Assembly (NCBI GenBank): GCA_013368325.1
Contig: JAACJK010000123.1
Coordinates: 62,001 to 126,000 of the forward strand
Direction of reading: 5' to 3'
Source of the DNA: Ephemerocybe angulata
Lineage: Eukaryota > Basidiomycota > Agaricomycetes > Agaricales > Psathyrellaceae
DNA length: 64,000 nt
The notes under the pieces were generated by a model. It ran no database searches, was not told the DNA's origin, and was given only the letters and a program-made list of their open reading frames with translations. The translations under genes were made by a program, and so were the position numbers. This document shows, piece by piece, positions 50,611 through 61,695 of the stretch (positions are counted from its first letter, which is position 1; every line of letters begins with the position of its first letter).

Positions 50611-51933
50611 ATTACTCATCACTCTAAACTGCAGCTTATCTTGACTGGTAATGCCTCCAAATGGATTAGGATGCTAAAAGTGTGGTGCCTTGCTTTGGGT
50701 CCTCCTTTTCCGCTCTTAACAACTGCAGTCACATGATGACATACGAGCCCCGTTTCGGCACCGCCTGTCTGGTTTTGCGAGGGCTCTGTGGTTGTGACGC
50801 CCATAACAGCTCTAAGAAGAGTAATGAAGGACAGTATAGCTTCCAATACTCCCTCCTACTCTTACCGTCCAGGAGCGCTGTATCTGTTTCCCGAGTTTCG
50901 CAATGCGCATTGCGCACCTATCTAATAAGTGGGGAAATCCTGATCGATGCATGCGCTAATCCTGTCCAGATTACAGAGCTTGGAATATCATTATCCACCC
51001 CCACCCCCATCGTCCTCGGGCGGGTTGTCTCCCAGCGGTCTCCGCTCTGGCAGAGCGCTTCGGCGTTCATCGCCGTGAGAATGGACTTCTCAATTCGGCG
51101 AGCTATCCAAAGTCCAAATTTACTCAGTCATGATTCATTCGACCCGCCACTGGCAGCGACTCATGAACGGTCAGCCTGAGCCCTCTTTCGAGCCAACGTC
51201 TATGTAGCTCCGTTCTTGCCCCCCTCGATCTCTCTGACACTCTCTAACTTCACCATACGTCTCCAGGCTTGCCCTATTGTCTTCCGGTTGTATCAGTGTT
51301 GCAAGCGCCCAGATGTAAATGAGGCGTTGGGTTGCGGGGTTGATGGTACTGCGCTTCTCTGAACGACAACATGAAGTGCAGTATGTGTGGCCTTGACGAC
51401 CCATTTGTCCTCTTGATAATGACTTCCCGCAAGTGGATCATCTGTTCATCACCTCAATGTACTATGTACGAAAAAACGTGTATGATGCTTTAGCTGTTTT
51501 AAGGACGATGATGCTGTGTGGGTGGATACCACTTGGCCCATTGATAGTTCTTCACTTCCCTCGAGACGCAAAGGAGCCGTTCCTGGACTCTTACATCGTT
51601 GTCATTCTTGTGATTGCACCAATGGGTGAGTTTGCATCCTGTTTACTGTCAACTTCCTCTCGCTGATCAAGATTCAACCAGCGCTTCCGCTAAAATCTCC
51701 TACCCGAACGACATAGCTGGTCAACGGGCTTGCTCGTACAATTGTTTTAGACATGTCTCGGCGCCAAGGTTCAGGACGGGCATAGAATCAGTACCAGAGG
51801 CTATTGTTGTACCAGTAAAAGACAGGAGCGGTTGGTTGGCCATTTCCCTTGCCGCTCAGGGTTTATAACCGTAGATGCAGTCCAGGCTGTCATTCGCACA
51901 CCTGCACATATCAACCTCTATCTAGCCTGAGAA
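50611..51933. other. 1.3 kb intergenic, no supported gene
   Basis: Open frames here (for example 50682-51179 plus) have no motif. A perfect 16-base palindrome lies at 50899-50914. The right end should hold the promoter of arrestin-like gene B. Confidence 0.55.
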
Positions 51934-53704
51934 ATGGAAGCCGCAAACCCTCCTCGTTATTCCACCCTTTCCCTCGACCCCCTCCCTCTTTACCCAGCCC
52001 CAGACGACTTTGACATCTCATCTCTTGATCGCCCCCGCCCAGGCGAAAGGGAATCTCTTCAAGCTTTCGATTTCTGTATCGAGAAGAACACAAACTCCGC
52101 AGGCGATTCTTACCCATGGGCAACTCTACGTCTCTTCAGCACAGTCCCCGCTGCGCTCCAGCGCCCACGATATATTGGCGGAGAGAATATAAAGGGATCT
52201 GTAATGCTGAATTTGAAGCGCCCACGGACGGTTACATCTATCGCTGTGTTGGTGAGTACTTATGTGGTGGTTGTCAGTTCGAGCCATGCTGATATGCCGA
52301 TGGCAGCTGCGAGGCCGGATGGTGACAAGCTCGCTTTCAGAAGGCAGCCACACATTCCTCGAGGTCGTTCACCCAATCTGGAGCAAGACATCTGCTGCTG
52401 GGCCCACTTCTTCAGCGACAGGCAAGCTTCAGGGCTTTTTCGAATGGCCATTCTCATTCCCATTTCCGGTCGAGATCAGGAGCACACCTTCCAGTGCCTC
52501 AAAGCGGAATATTAGCACGATTACGCAAGGTACCGGAGAGACTGGTACCTATCTGACGCCGCAAACTGTCCTGGAACGCGGGGTCAACGCGAACGTAACC
52601 TACGAGGTCGTCTTGAAGATCACGACGGCAGGACTATTGAATACAAAACATCGGTATGTTCTAAATTTCTTGCCTGCTGTAATGGACAGCCTTTAACCTT
52701 ATTCCTACAGAGCCATTGCCAACGTTCTTTACATCCCACTTATCCGACCACCGTCACTGGGTCCCTTGCGGGCCGGTTCCTATGTGAGCGAAGCTCCCCT
52801 CTTAGGGCCGGAGCAGGACCCCGTTGGATGGCAAGAAATAGCACGAATGGAACTTCGGGTTTCCGAATCAAGTAAAGGGGGATTCGACCCCATTGCTATC
52901 GATATCGAGTGCACAGTACGCCTCTCTTTCTTATGAATCTCACCATTCCTCACTCATACCCATCCTCAAGGCATACATCACAAACCCGACTACATACACC
53001 CGAGGGACAGCCATCCCTTGCTATCTCATTTGCAAGCACGTTGCACGAGCCTCGGAGCACAGTCGTCTGAGCAACACCCTCCTCGCTGCCTTCACGAAGC
53101 AGCAATGCGTGTCTCTCGGGCTTACGCAGCGCGTTCAGTACCACCAGGATCCGCGGCAGGCGCTGTCGGCCAAGTTTGGCAGTGATTTTAAAGCTGGTGG
53201 GTCGAGAGACGAGCGGGCGAGGAGCATGGATACATGTGGGGAGGCTGCGTGGTGGACACCCCATGAAGTTGGCGGGCGATCCTTTAACTTGGAAGGGGAG
53301 ATCCACCTCGATGTTGGCCACCTGCCTACTTGTGACACTCCTTTCCTAAATGTTTCTGTGAGTCCAAGGTCATTTGAATACCGCTTGACTCCAGTTACTT
53401 ATCCAGGTCTATTCAACAGCATGCGGTTGCGGTCTCCATCAAATCATCTCCCGATTTCGACGTCAGCCTCGTCCCTCAAGCATCAAGAATGATGGCGCAC
53501 GGGAGGAGAGGAAGCGCTGCGAGTGCATTAGCATTATCGAGCACTAATGACCCCTTCGTAGAGTTTCCTGTCAGAATCGCCACTGCGCACGCTAAGCAAG
53601 GCCCTGTCCCAACGCCATTCACTCCCCCGCCTCCACGGAAGTTGAAGGATGGTTCCAGTGTTCAGGACGTCCAATATCTCCAGACGGCTGCGATGTGGCG
53701 TTAA
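51934..53704 (+). CDS. Arrestin-like protein B with N-terminal PPxY motif
   Basis: Alpha-arrestin-like paralogue of the gene at 43895-45871. Five exons join in frame to 513 residues: 51934-52251, 52307-52653, 52711-52915, 52971-53357, 53420-53704. PPRY is at residues 6-9, then LPLYPAPDDFDISSL. The arrestin N-domain has PRYIGGENIKGSVMLNL, LRGRMVTSS, GSHTFLEVVHPIW, FEWPFSFPFP and AIANVLYIPLI; the C-domain has TYTRGTAIPCYL and GEIHLDVGHLPTCDTPFLNV. The four introns sit at the same places as in gene A. Unlike gene A it has no PPxY near its C-terminus (only PPPP). The last acceptor was chosen because it keeps frame and gives HAVAVSIKSS, parallel to gene A. It converges on deuterolysin B. Confidence 0.85.
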
Positions 53705-54181
53705 CTTTCTGCTGTACAACGGCCGAAAATGGTTGGAAGATCGGGTTTGTACATATGTCCAGCATCGACACAATAGGCGCCCATATATATAGAGATTCGC
53801 AGGTAGCATTGCCACCTTATCAAGTGTTCCAGAAGTGGGACATCACATACCCAATCTCAATTTGTGAAGAAACATCATTGTGATAGCGGGAGTGGACACC
53901 ACGAGGAAAGAGGAGAGAGAAACGTGATGAGCGCTTATTTCGATCAAGAGTGAAGGGGTCCGGTTTGCTGACACTCGATGGCATGACGGTACCCAAGCTA
54001 AGCTGGTATGATGCAGGTAGACTCTCAGGAGGAATTTGCAGCGTTTAAGTAGATTGAATATATACATCGGTGTTCGAACATGGGTATCGAAGTTGGCTTT
54101 GATTGTACAACCGGCTAGAGCGTCTAGCGCTTAGCACTTAGTGGGCATAGACCTGGGTAAACCAGCTAGGGCGTCTAGCGC
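53705..54181. other. Intergenic between arrestin B and deuterolysin B
   Basis: The 477 bases between convergent stop codons hold both 3' ends. The right end contains part of a 51-base tandem duplication derived from the last exon of deuterolysin B. No other gene is supported. Confidence 0.55.
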
Positions 54182-54213
54182 TTAGCACTTGGTGTCGGCA
54201 TAGACCTGGGTAG
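54110..54213. repeat. 51-base tandem duplication over the deuterolysin B stop codon
   Basis: GCGTCTAGCGCTTAGCACTT followed by GGCATAGACCTGGGTA occurs at about 54119-54159 and again at about 54170-54213. The right-hand copy is the real end of the gene on the minus strand (QVYADTKC and stop). The left-hand copy lies just past the stop, in the 3' untranslated region, with a 3-base deletion and a few substitutions. Confidence 0.85.
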
Positions 54214-55541
54214 TAAAGCACTGGAGAACAGATAGTCTATCAGCCAGCTGTCATTGGCAGGGATGGAGGTGCAACTTACATTGAAGTTATCGGCATTGAT
54301 GATCTTCTTATCATCGGAAAGAGCCTGGTCAGCAGAGCATCCATATGTAACATCGTCGGTGCCAGAGAGAGCGTGAGTGAGCTCATGGAGGGTAGTGCCA
54401 CCACGGATGTTCCTGGCGGCAACCGTAGTACCAGAGCAGAGCTCGGTGGTAGCGACCTCATCGAAGAAGATGTCGCAGAAGTAGACGTTGGTGGTCGAAG
54501 TCGCGGTGTACGCAATAACTCCGCCGCTGCAAGCATTGAGAGCGTCGGTGCAGCTCAGACTGTGTTGCACGTGAGTTTGGTCAGATCAAGTTCGTTTCAT
54601 GCAAACGAAACTGAGACTCACGTCCTGGAGGAAGAGCTCTCGCCGGCGACTGCGTCCAAAACGGAGGTGACCGACGACACGTCGTTGGCGCCCCAGTAAG
54701 ACGTGTACAAAGTGTCGCTGGCTCCCTTGCTGGAGACGTAGGACGAAGCGGTGCTGGCGAGGGTCTTGGCCTCGGTATAACTAAATGTAAAAGCCACATC
54801 AATATCGACTAACAGGCACGTAATGTAATGATTCGCATACCTGGACTTAATGAACGAGTTCTTGGTCGAGTCGGAGCAGACAACGCTCGCCCGCTTCTGG
54901 AGACCGCTTTCGAGGTCACGCTTCGCGACGTCGGAAGTGACCTCGATGGAGACGGTGTTGCTGTTCACAGAAGAGGCCTCGATCCTGGAGAACTGGCGTC
55001 CGTTCTCGACGTACTTGGCGGTGGAGCCCGCAGCATCGGTATCAACGGCGATGAAGTCCGTGAGAGGAGCAAAGTCGAAGGATCCAGCTCCGGCTTTGGA
55101 GAAATCGTAGAGCGCAGCTACGTCGTGGGTGGTGGAAACGCTCTCGCCCGGTGCCAGGTGCACAAAGGCAGAGTCGTCGGCCTTGGTCAGAGAAACCTGG
55201 ACCTACTCAAATTGTCAGTACATCTGCCTCATAGACCCACTGAGAGGGAGAAAATGTACCTTGATACCCGTGAAAGGAACGGCCTTGCCATCCTTGGAGG
55301 AGACGGCAAAGGACCTGGTGGGGAGCTTGTCGTCGAGAACGGTGCCGTACTTCAGCAGCTTGACGGCCTCGGCGCCGGTGTTGGTGACAGAGGCAGCGAT
55401 CTTGAGGCCCTGGACAGACGCAACGCGGTTGGACGTAGACGAAACCTCGACCTTCAGAGAGGGAGCTGCTCCCATGGGAGAACCTAAGGCGAGCTGAGCC
55501 GCGATGGCAAGGATGGTAGACCGGAGGAGAGCAGAAACCAT
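54182..55541 (-). CDS. M35 deuterolysin B, secreted zinc metalloprotease precursor
   Basis: Full-length paralogue of deuterolysin A, also exactly 373 residues. Five exons join in frame: 55260-55541, 54841-55202, 54622-54780, 54280-54559, 54182-54220. Signal peptide about 1-20 (ending ALGSP), propeptide to Lys-Arg (LQKR, about 197-198), mature part ASVVCSD onward. The zinc site is HELTH (about 326-330) followed by SGTDDVTYG. Exon lengths equal those of copy A (282, 362, 159, 280, 39), except that the 362-base exon here is uninterrupted, where copy A has exons of 82 and 280 bases. The C-terminus is CFTTQVYADTKC. All catalytic residues are kept, so both copies are probably active. It converges on arrestin-like gene B. 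Confidence 0.94.
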
Positions 55542-55601
55542 GATAGAGGGACTTGGAGGGAGGACCGTGCTGGGTTAAGATTATTGGTGGTATCGAGGCA
55601 C

Positions 55602-55609
55602 CTTTTATA
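55602..55609 (-). promoter_or_regulatory. TATA box of deuterolysin B
   Basis: On the minus strand this reads TATAAAAG, 61-68 bases upstream of the start codon at 55541. The position resembles the TATA box of deuterolysin A. Confidence 0.6.
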
Positions 55610-58600
55610 CCTATTGTGGGAGAAGGCGCAACCGAGAAATGGGGGTACGAGTATCGCAGTTCCGGGCGCTCGATATTGAAGAAGCACCGTCCATGATGGT
55701 ACACCATGCAGAGGGCGCAAGATAACAACCACTATAACACGGGGGGCCACCTGTTCGCACTTCGATTTGGAGAGGGAGCGCGTTGCGCAGGCCTGCTTGA
55801 TTCTATGGAAGACTTATCTGCTCCAAGCCACACGGTCCTGAAGTCCTAGATGAAGAGAGGGTAAGTAAGAAGCTGAGATATTAGCGTGGCGACGGGAAGC
55901 ATGGCCATATGTTTGTTGGAGCTGAAGGCAGCGCCGACGGCGTCGCCATTGCCCGAAGATACCAGTAATGGAAAGAGCCTGAAAACATGCGCCAATTGAA
56001 GAGATACCTGAGGCCGCTGGGGTCATCAAGTCGGATGTGGCGAAGGCTCTACTAGCGCGGGGCCCAACCGCCAGTTCCTCGATACAGTGGGGTTGGTGAT
56101 GGTTGTGGAGCTTCGTCGGGAGCACAGCGTACAATCGCGCGGTGCGAATCCTGAAACAGAGGAAGGCATCGTACCGAACCGCAGCTCCGTCGCATAGTAG
56201 TAGTTCGGATGAGCTCGCCATCGTCACCTTGAACCCGAGAGCTTTACCCCATCGCTCTTCGTCATCATATAGACCATATGATGTGCTGGGTTGGATATCC
56301 TGGAGCATACCTGAGGTTGGGTTCAGAAGTACGCTTGGAAGGATGGCATGAAAATTCTGGGCTTCCGGTATACATCCTACAGGAGTGAGATGTAAGGAAA
56401 AAAGGATCAAGGTCATCGTGGTTGTCGAAGAAGAGGCGCGCCGCAGCGGAAGAACCCGACGAGCGCGACGTTTCGAGCTGTTTCGAGCTCGTCCGATCAT
56501 GATGACCACGCCTTCTGCGGCCAACGTAATATTCGCCAACTTCTCTGAGCCCTAGCACCGTCTCAACGGGCATCCTGCACCCCATATCGTTGTTCCTGCC
56601 AGCTACGAGCCCGATGAGCACGTCTACGGAGGGATATTGAGGTGGTGCGATACCACACCTCCAGGCGCGTCGTTGACTATAGTGTGGGCTCCAGGGGAGT
56701 TCCAGCACATCCAGCAAGTCATGCAACGCCCTGTCAGGGCAAGAAGCTGAACGAAAAACATAGAAGAAGCTCTACTACTCGGGGGAACCTGGCTAGGAAA
56801 GGGACGGTTGGTTGAGAAATAGGGCGGTCAGGACAGGGAGAGTCATAAGGTGCTTTGAGCAACATATGTAGGATCTACGCCAGGCACGGTAAGCCGAAAG
56901 ATTGCAGGGTATGGGTTACTTCGACTCACTAGCCAAAGGGTTCCCAGCAAGCGAAACGAACGTAGATGACTCGAGCATTTATAACCGGTCAGCGACATCC
57001 CAGCACTCTCCGAGTCAAGGAGCCAAACACGCCTCGAGGCAGAGGCCAGCAAGGCTGGACGGGGAATTACTGGGGAGCTTGAGAAGCTCGATTTCAACAG
57101 TCAAGGCGATTGTAAAGGAGATCAGGGCTGGGGCAAGAGAGTTCCATTGAACCGACGGCGAGGTAAGGGAGCCTGCCAGAAATGACGCTCTAGCCCAAAT
57201 GGCAAAACGTGTTTAAACCCTCGTCGTGGGGTTCGCCTCCATTCATCGAAAGAGCTAGTCCAACAAGGCCATGTCTAAAGCTCTGGGCTTATGTGCTGTG
57301 TTTGTGGTGGTTCCTTCGAAATTCGAAAGGCTAGTGGGAGTGTGGAAGGACGGATGTTCTGGTAAGCCGCCCTGCTTGCTTCACTCTGTTGAACTCATCT
57401 CTCCCAGCTACCAGGGGTCCACATTCAAATCTCTCTGGCCCACCGCCAATATAATGGTCGAATAATAGTTGTTTATTCAACGTCCCTAAAATTGGCGAGC
57501 GGTCCCAGCGACCACCACAATAAGCGCCCGTCCCTTGGATGACCTAGAGCAATCGCGTCCCAAGCAATCAGTTTCGTTCCCTTAAGTGATGATACGTCTG
57601 CTTACCTGAAGGCTGAAACAAGACAAAGGGATGTACCAAAGGCCCATCCGTGTCATTGCGTGCTTCCACACCCCAGAAACGTTCTGGGAATCTCCTGATA
57701 ATACATTGACATTGTAGCTTGCAACTCGCATCTGCATCCCCCACCTCCTCCACCGCTTCCTCCGGTCCCTCTCCCCCGCACGGTGTTGGGAATGTTAAAG
57801 TGGCCGTCCCGAACGGAGCGAAGACTGAAGTTCGTGTCTTGCAGGTGCTGGTCCGGTATCAAGCCTTCTCATCGTATCACTCCCGAAACTGCTGCCAGCC
57901 TGGTGAGCGGGGGTATGCAGGTGAGTCTTCCCCGCCCTCCTTTGTGTGCCGTCGCCGTGTCTTTCGGCTACCCCCGCGTTCTCCGTTCGAGCCCTATGTT
58001 CCAGCACCGCCGACCTCCAGCTATGTGGACATGCTGGCCGTGAGGCTCAGCGTTCTCCAGGTGCGGTCGTTGGCAAAACACCTTCTCTGGGGCCAAAGAT
58101 GTTTATCGGGCTGGAAATGGGGGAGCGCGACCTGAAGCTGAAGCTGGGGTGTGGTGAGCTGCTGAAGCAGTGGCTAGACCAAGTTTGGCTTGTCGCGTAT
58201 CATGGCCTCGGGCACCCAAACCACCGCTTTCGCGTGGAACGTTCGCCGTCGTTGCGTGACGGGGTCGAGCAGGTCGCGTCTTTGAGGAGCGAGGGTGTTT
58301 TGATTTGATTGGCATGTGCTGCGGACCGCTCCCAGAGCCTGAGGTCGGTCGAGTCGTTCAATCTGTGGAGAGTGGGGCTGCGGTACGAGAGGAAGCAGTG
58401 GGGCAGAGGGAGATCCCCAGTCGGGGACACCAGACGGTCGGTCGTCGAGCTTGTCCTCCGCGGGCGCAGGGTTGGCACACTGTGGAAGGGCGCCGGGCGA
58501 CATTGAATCCCGATTGGGCTGCGTTGGGGTGAAGGGGTGCTATGGAAAGGCCATTACGACTTCAAATTGGTGGCATGTTCCGCTGGGGGATATTTTGGGG

Positions 58601-60730
58601 CATTGGATGAGGAAAGGAGGCATGGCGGCGCCGGCGCGCTCGCCACCAGTGTTTCGATCGCGGCCTTCCTTGTCAAAAGCCCCCGAACTCCGTGATGTGT
58701 CCACAACGGTACATAGCTCTCCTCCTGGCCCTATTCATCCAAGGTTGCGGTATCGAGGGTCAACGATACCACGACTCTTGTTCTTCCTGACAGACTACAC
58801 GAACATTGGATTATTGGGTTTCAGAATTTGATTTTATTCATGTATCTGTGTAACAGGAAACTTCGGTCGAGTAAACCTTATTGCTCTTCGCTTGGAGAAG
58901 CCCCATTCCTATACGCGCCTATGAGGGTACGTCGTTTTGCTCACATTTCTGCCTTCATTTCAATTTTCATCAGAGCACCCCTTTTCTCGAGAAGCCTGAG
59001 TCTATCCTGACGTGGTGATCTAATTAGAAACCGTACCGCTGTGCAACAACTGTGCAAAGCAATTTTTACCCCTTCGACCGACCCAAGTTCCACACGGGGG
59101 TAAAGTTTCCGACTGCACGACCGACCCAAGCTCAGAAAGCTTCCAGAACTTCCTTCAAGTTCAGGGTTGTGCCGATTACCCCCCACCGTGTCGGAAGCGG
59201 TTTAATTCCACCAAAGCGTCAACATTCAATCTCGTCCTGGTGCGTCAACTTTTGCTTCTCGTACACCCCATCCAGATCCCTTGATGAGACCCTGGCACCG
59301 TGCTATCAGAAATCTCCAATGCAATTCAATTCTTCATCTCCGTGTGTTTTATGCATATGTGATTGGTTGTCGCAAAGGGCGTTATACATAAACAACAACG
59401 TACGCATGTCAAACTCAATTGGACTGGGATCTCGGAGGCTCCGAGCTTCCCAAGCAGGAACATCGCGCGCGGTGAGTGTCACAAACCGTACCCATATTAC
59501 AATTTCGGCCACTTGAAATTTTCTTCTGCATCTGGGGATGGACCACTAGACACTTCGGGTAAGCGTACCCTTTTTTACTTTCGTTTCTCCAGGCACCTTT
59601 GACGCGTGGTGTGGGGCGTTTTTGCTAGATCTCGAGCGTCCAGATCATCTCCAATTACTGGCTGCCTCGCGTCGCGTTTGTGGCTGCGGGGGTCTTTCGG
59701 GGTCTGGGGCACTTTGGGTGCTTCACTCCCCATTTCCCTTTCCTCCCCTTCCTCCCCTTCCAAGCAACTCCTGCCTGGGCTCTTGGCAGGCTATCTCCCC
59801 CATTCTTCTTCCCTTCATCTCGCCACAGGACCGTTTCTTCCTTCTCCATGCCCACTTCGACGCACCAGCTCGATTAACTCGGCCACACATGCCTCTCGAC
59901 GCGCCGCACGCTTCACCGGGAATCCTTCTCTCGACGCCGAAGGTGATCTCAACGGCCTCCCAACGCACGCCTTCGTCGACTGCCGTTTTCCGCCAACATC
60001 AGTACAGCGACAAGGAACCTGTTGACCGTCGCTTCGCCGTCAAGAAGGAAGAGGAGGAGGAAGCATTAATTGCTGTTAGGATTTTACACCTTCGGCAGGG
60101 GCGACGGCTGGAGGCTGAGCAGCTTGGTCCCCGAGCCACGCGATGCCATGTGGGTGTGTTTCCATCCCAGCGATGATTTATGTCTGTTCTGCTTTGGTGG
60201 TAGCTCGCTGACGGTGCTCGAAGCAGGCTTCAAGCTACGCCCGGCTTCCTGGTCGTCCGACCGAGGAATGTGGAGAGGACGGACATGCTGTGCCAATTCC
60301 TGTGGAAGGCTGGTTCGAGGACGTGTATGACGATGAGGATATCGTCGTTCAGCACGTAGGACCTGGGGGCATTCCTGTCCTTCGGCTCAGACCTCGCTGG
60401 AGGAACCGAGTGGCGCCTGGGGTCTTCCTTCGCCATGTCGTCCAGAGCCACATTCATTCTTCTAGCTCCATCCTCTTGCTCATCTCGACTTCAATCTACC
60501 AGACAGAACGCGTCAAAAGTCTCGTACATGAGACCTCGCTTCTACTTGCCGCCCTTTTCAGCACAAAACCTAAAGAATGAGCGACTATAGATGTGATACT
60601 TATAGAGAACCTAGAAGTGCCGCCGATTTCAAACTGTATATCCCCGCCTCCACTTGTACAGAGAACACAATTTAGGATTGGAGACTCCTTTGCATATGCG
60701 AACTCGATGACGATGGGCTTAATCATGGTG

Positions 60731-60960
60731 CATGGGCTGCCTCGCCCCAGCAGCGCGCTCTCGGCTAGCTATCATCAACTGACTATCACAGTAGACCTCA
60801 ATGGCGAGTACCGCTTCCGAGTCCACTGCAACGCGCTCGCCGTTTGGCGGTTGGGCCACCGTATACATAGAGGTTAGCACTCGTTCGATGGAAACCTTTT
60901 ACAGCACCATAACGCATGGGCTGCCTCGCCCCAGCAGCGCTGTCGGCTAGCTAGCATCAA
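60731..60960. repeat. Direct repeat of about 46 bases, 184 bases apart
   Basis: CATGGGCTGCCTCGCCCCAG and the following CAGCGC..TCGGCTAGCTA.CATCAA occur at 60731-60777 and 60915-60960 with a few differences near the middle. The sequences between and around the copies are not similar. No target-site duplications or terminal repeats are evident. Confidence 0.8.
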
Positions 60961-61695
60961 GTAAGCCAACTCGGGATCAAAGCAAACATCGGTGGCCAGT
61001 GCGACTTGCACTTGCACTGCCCGCGTACGCTGTTCGTCACCCACTCCTGAACTTCTCTGACGGCGTAAATTTTTAGAAGCTGTGTTTTCCTCTGGTGTAA
61101 GTTATCCTCTAGCCTTTCTTCGCCACTATCCTCACGGCATGCGTCGTTGCTTTGACATACTTATGCCAGTGTCGTTGCTGTTAAATCACGGAAACTTTTC
61201 TGGACTTTCGGTGGGATGATATAGTGGATAGATACGTCTGAAGCATATGTCGTACAATGACCTACTCTAGCCTACTCTCCGGACAGTCCTATATTCCTCT
61301 ATATTCCCGTCGTCGTTCCTTCTAAAGATGACAATCATCCCCATGAGTGCCCTATTTACCCCGCATCAAGAATGGAAGGAGAAGCCCCTAAAGCTCCAGC
61401 ACGTGATGCAACGCGCTATTGTGACATATTTGGCAAGACACGATTTGCCAACTGTGCACACACGCGCTTGCCGCAACTCTGCAACTTCCATCCATCGCTG
61501 GTCTCCTCGCCTCTCCATCCTATCCTCTCCCACCTCACCGGTACCTCCAGCTCGACATTACAGCAGCAACGCGGGCGGATGCACCTGAGAACCTATTGTT
61601 GTTAATCTACTCTGCGGCGAAACTATAATTACGGCCGGACGAAGATCAGGGGGCGAAATATTGAACTTGTATTTTGAAGGGTTGGAAGGACGAGG

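Larger units (their letters stand above)
55542..61695. other. 6.1 kb without a supported gene
   Basis: Many open frames of 60-240 codons overlap on both strands without recognisable motifs or consistent splice partners. The largest are 55814-56539 (minus), 56265-56726 (minus) and 59622-60176 (plus). The first 100 bases hold the deuterolysin B promoter. A direct repeat of 46-47 bases is at 60731-60777 and 60915-60960. A fast-evolving or decayed gene could be hidden here, particularly at 55.8-56.7 kb, but I cannot support one. Confidence 0.5.

Noticed and set aside
57719..58308. Possible exons such as the frame containing GIKPSHRITPETAASLVSGG
   Set aside because: Short open pieces in different frames do not join through convincing splice sites and match no family I know.
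59622..60176. Plus-strand open frame of 184 codons
   Set aside because: Low-complexity Pro/Leu/Ser text that overlaps other frames, with no motif and no partner exons.
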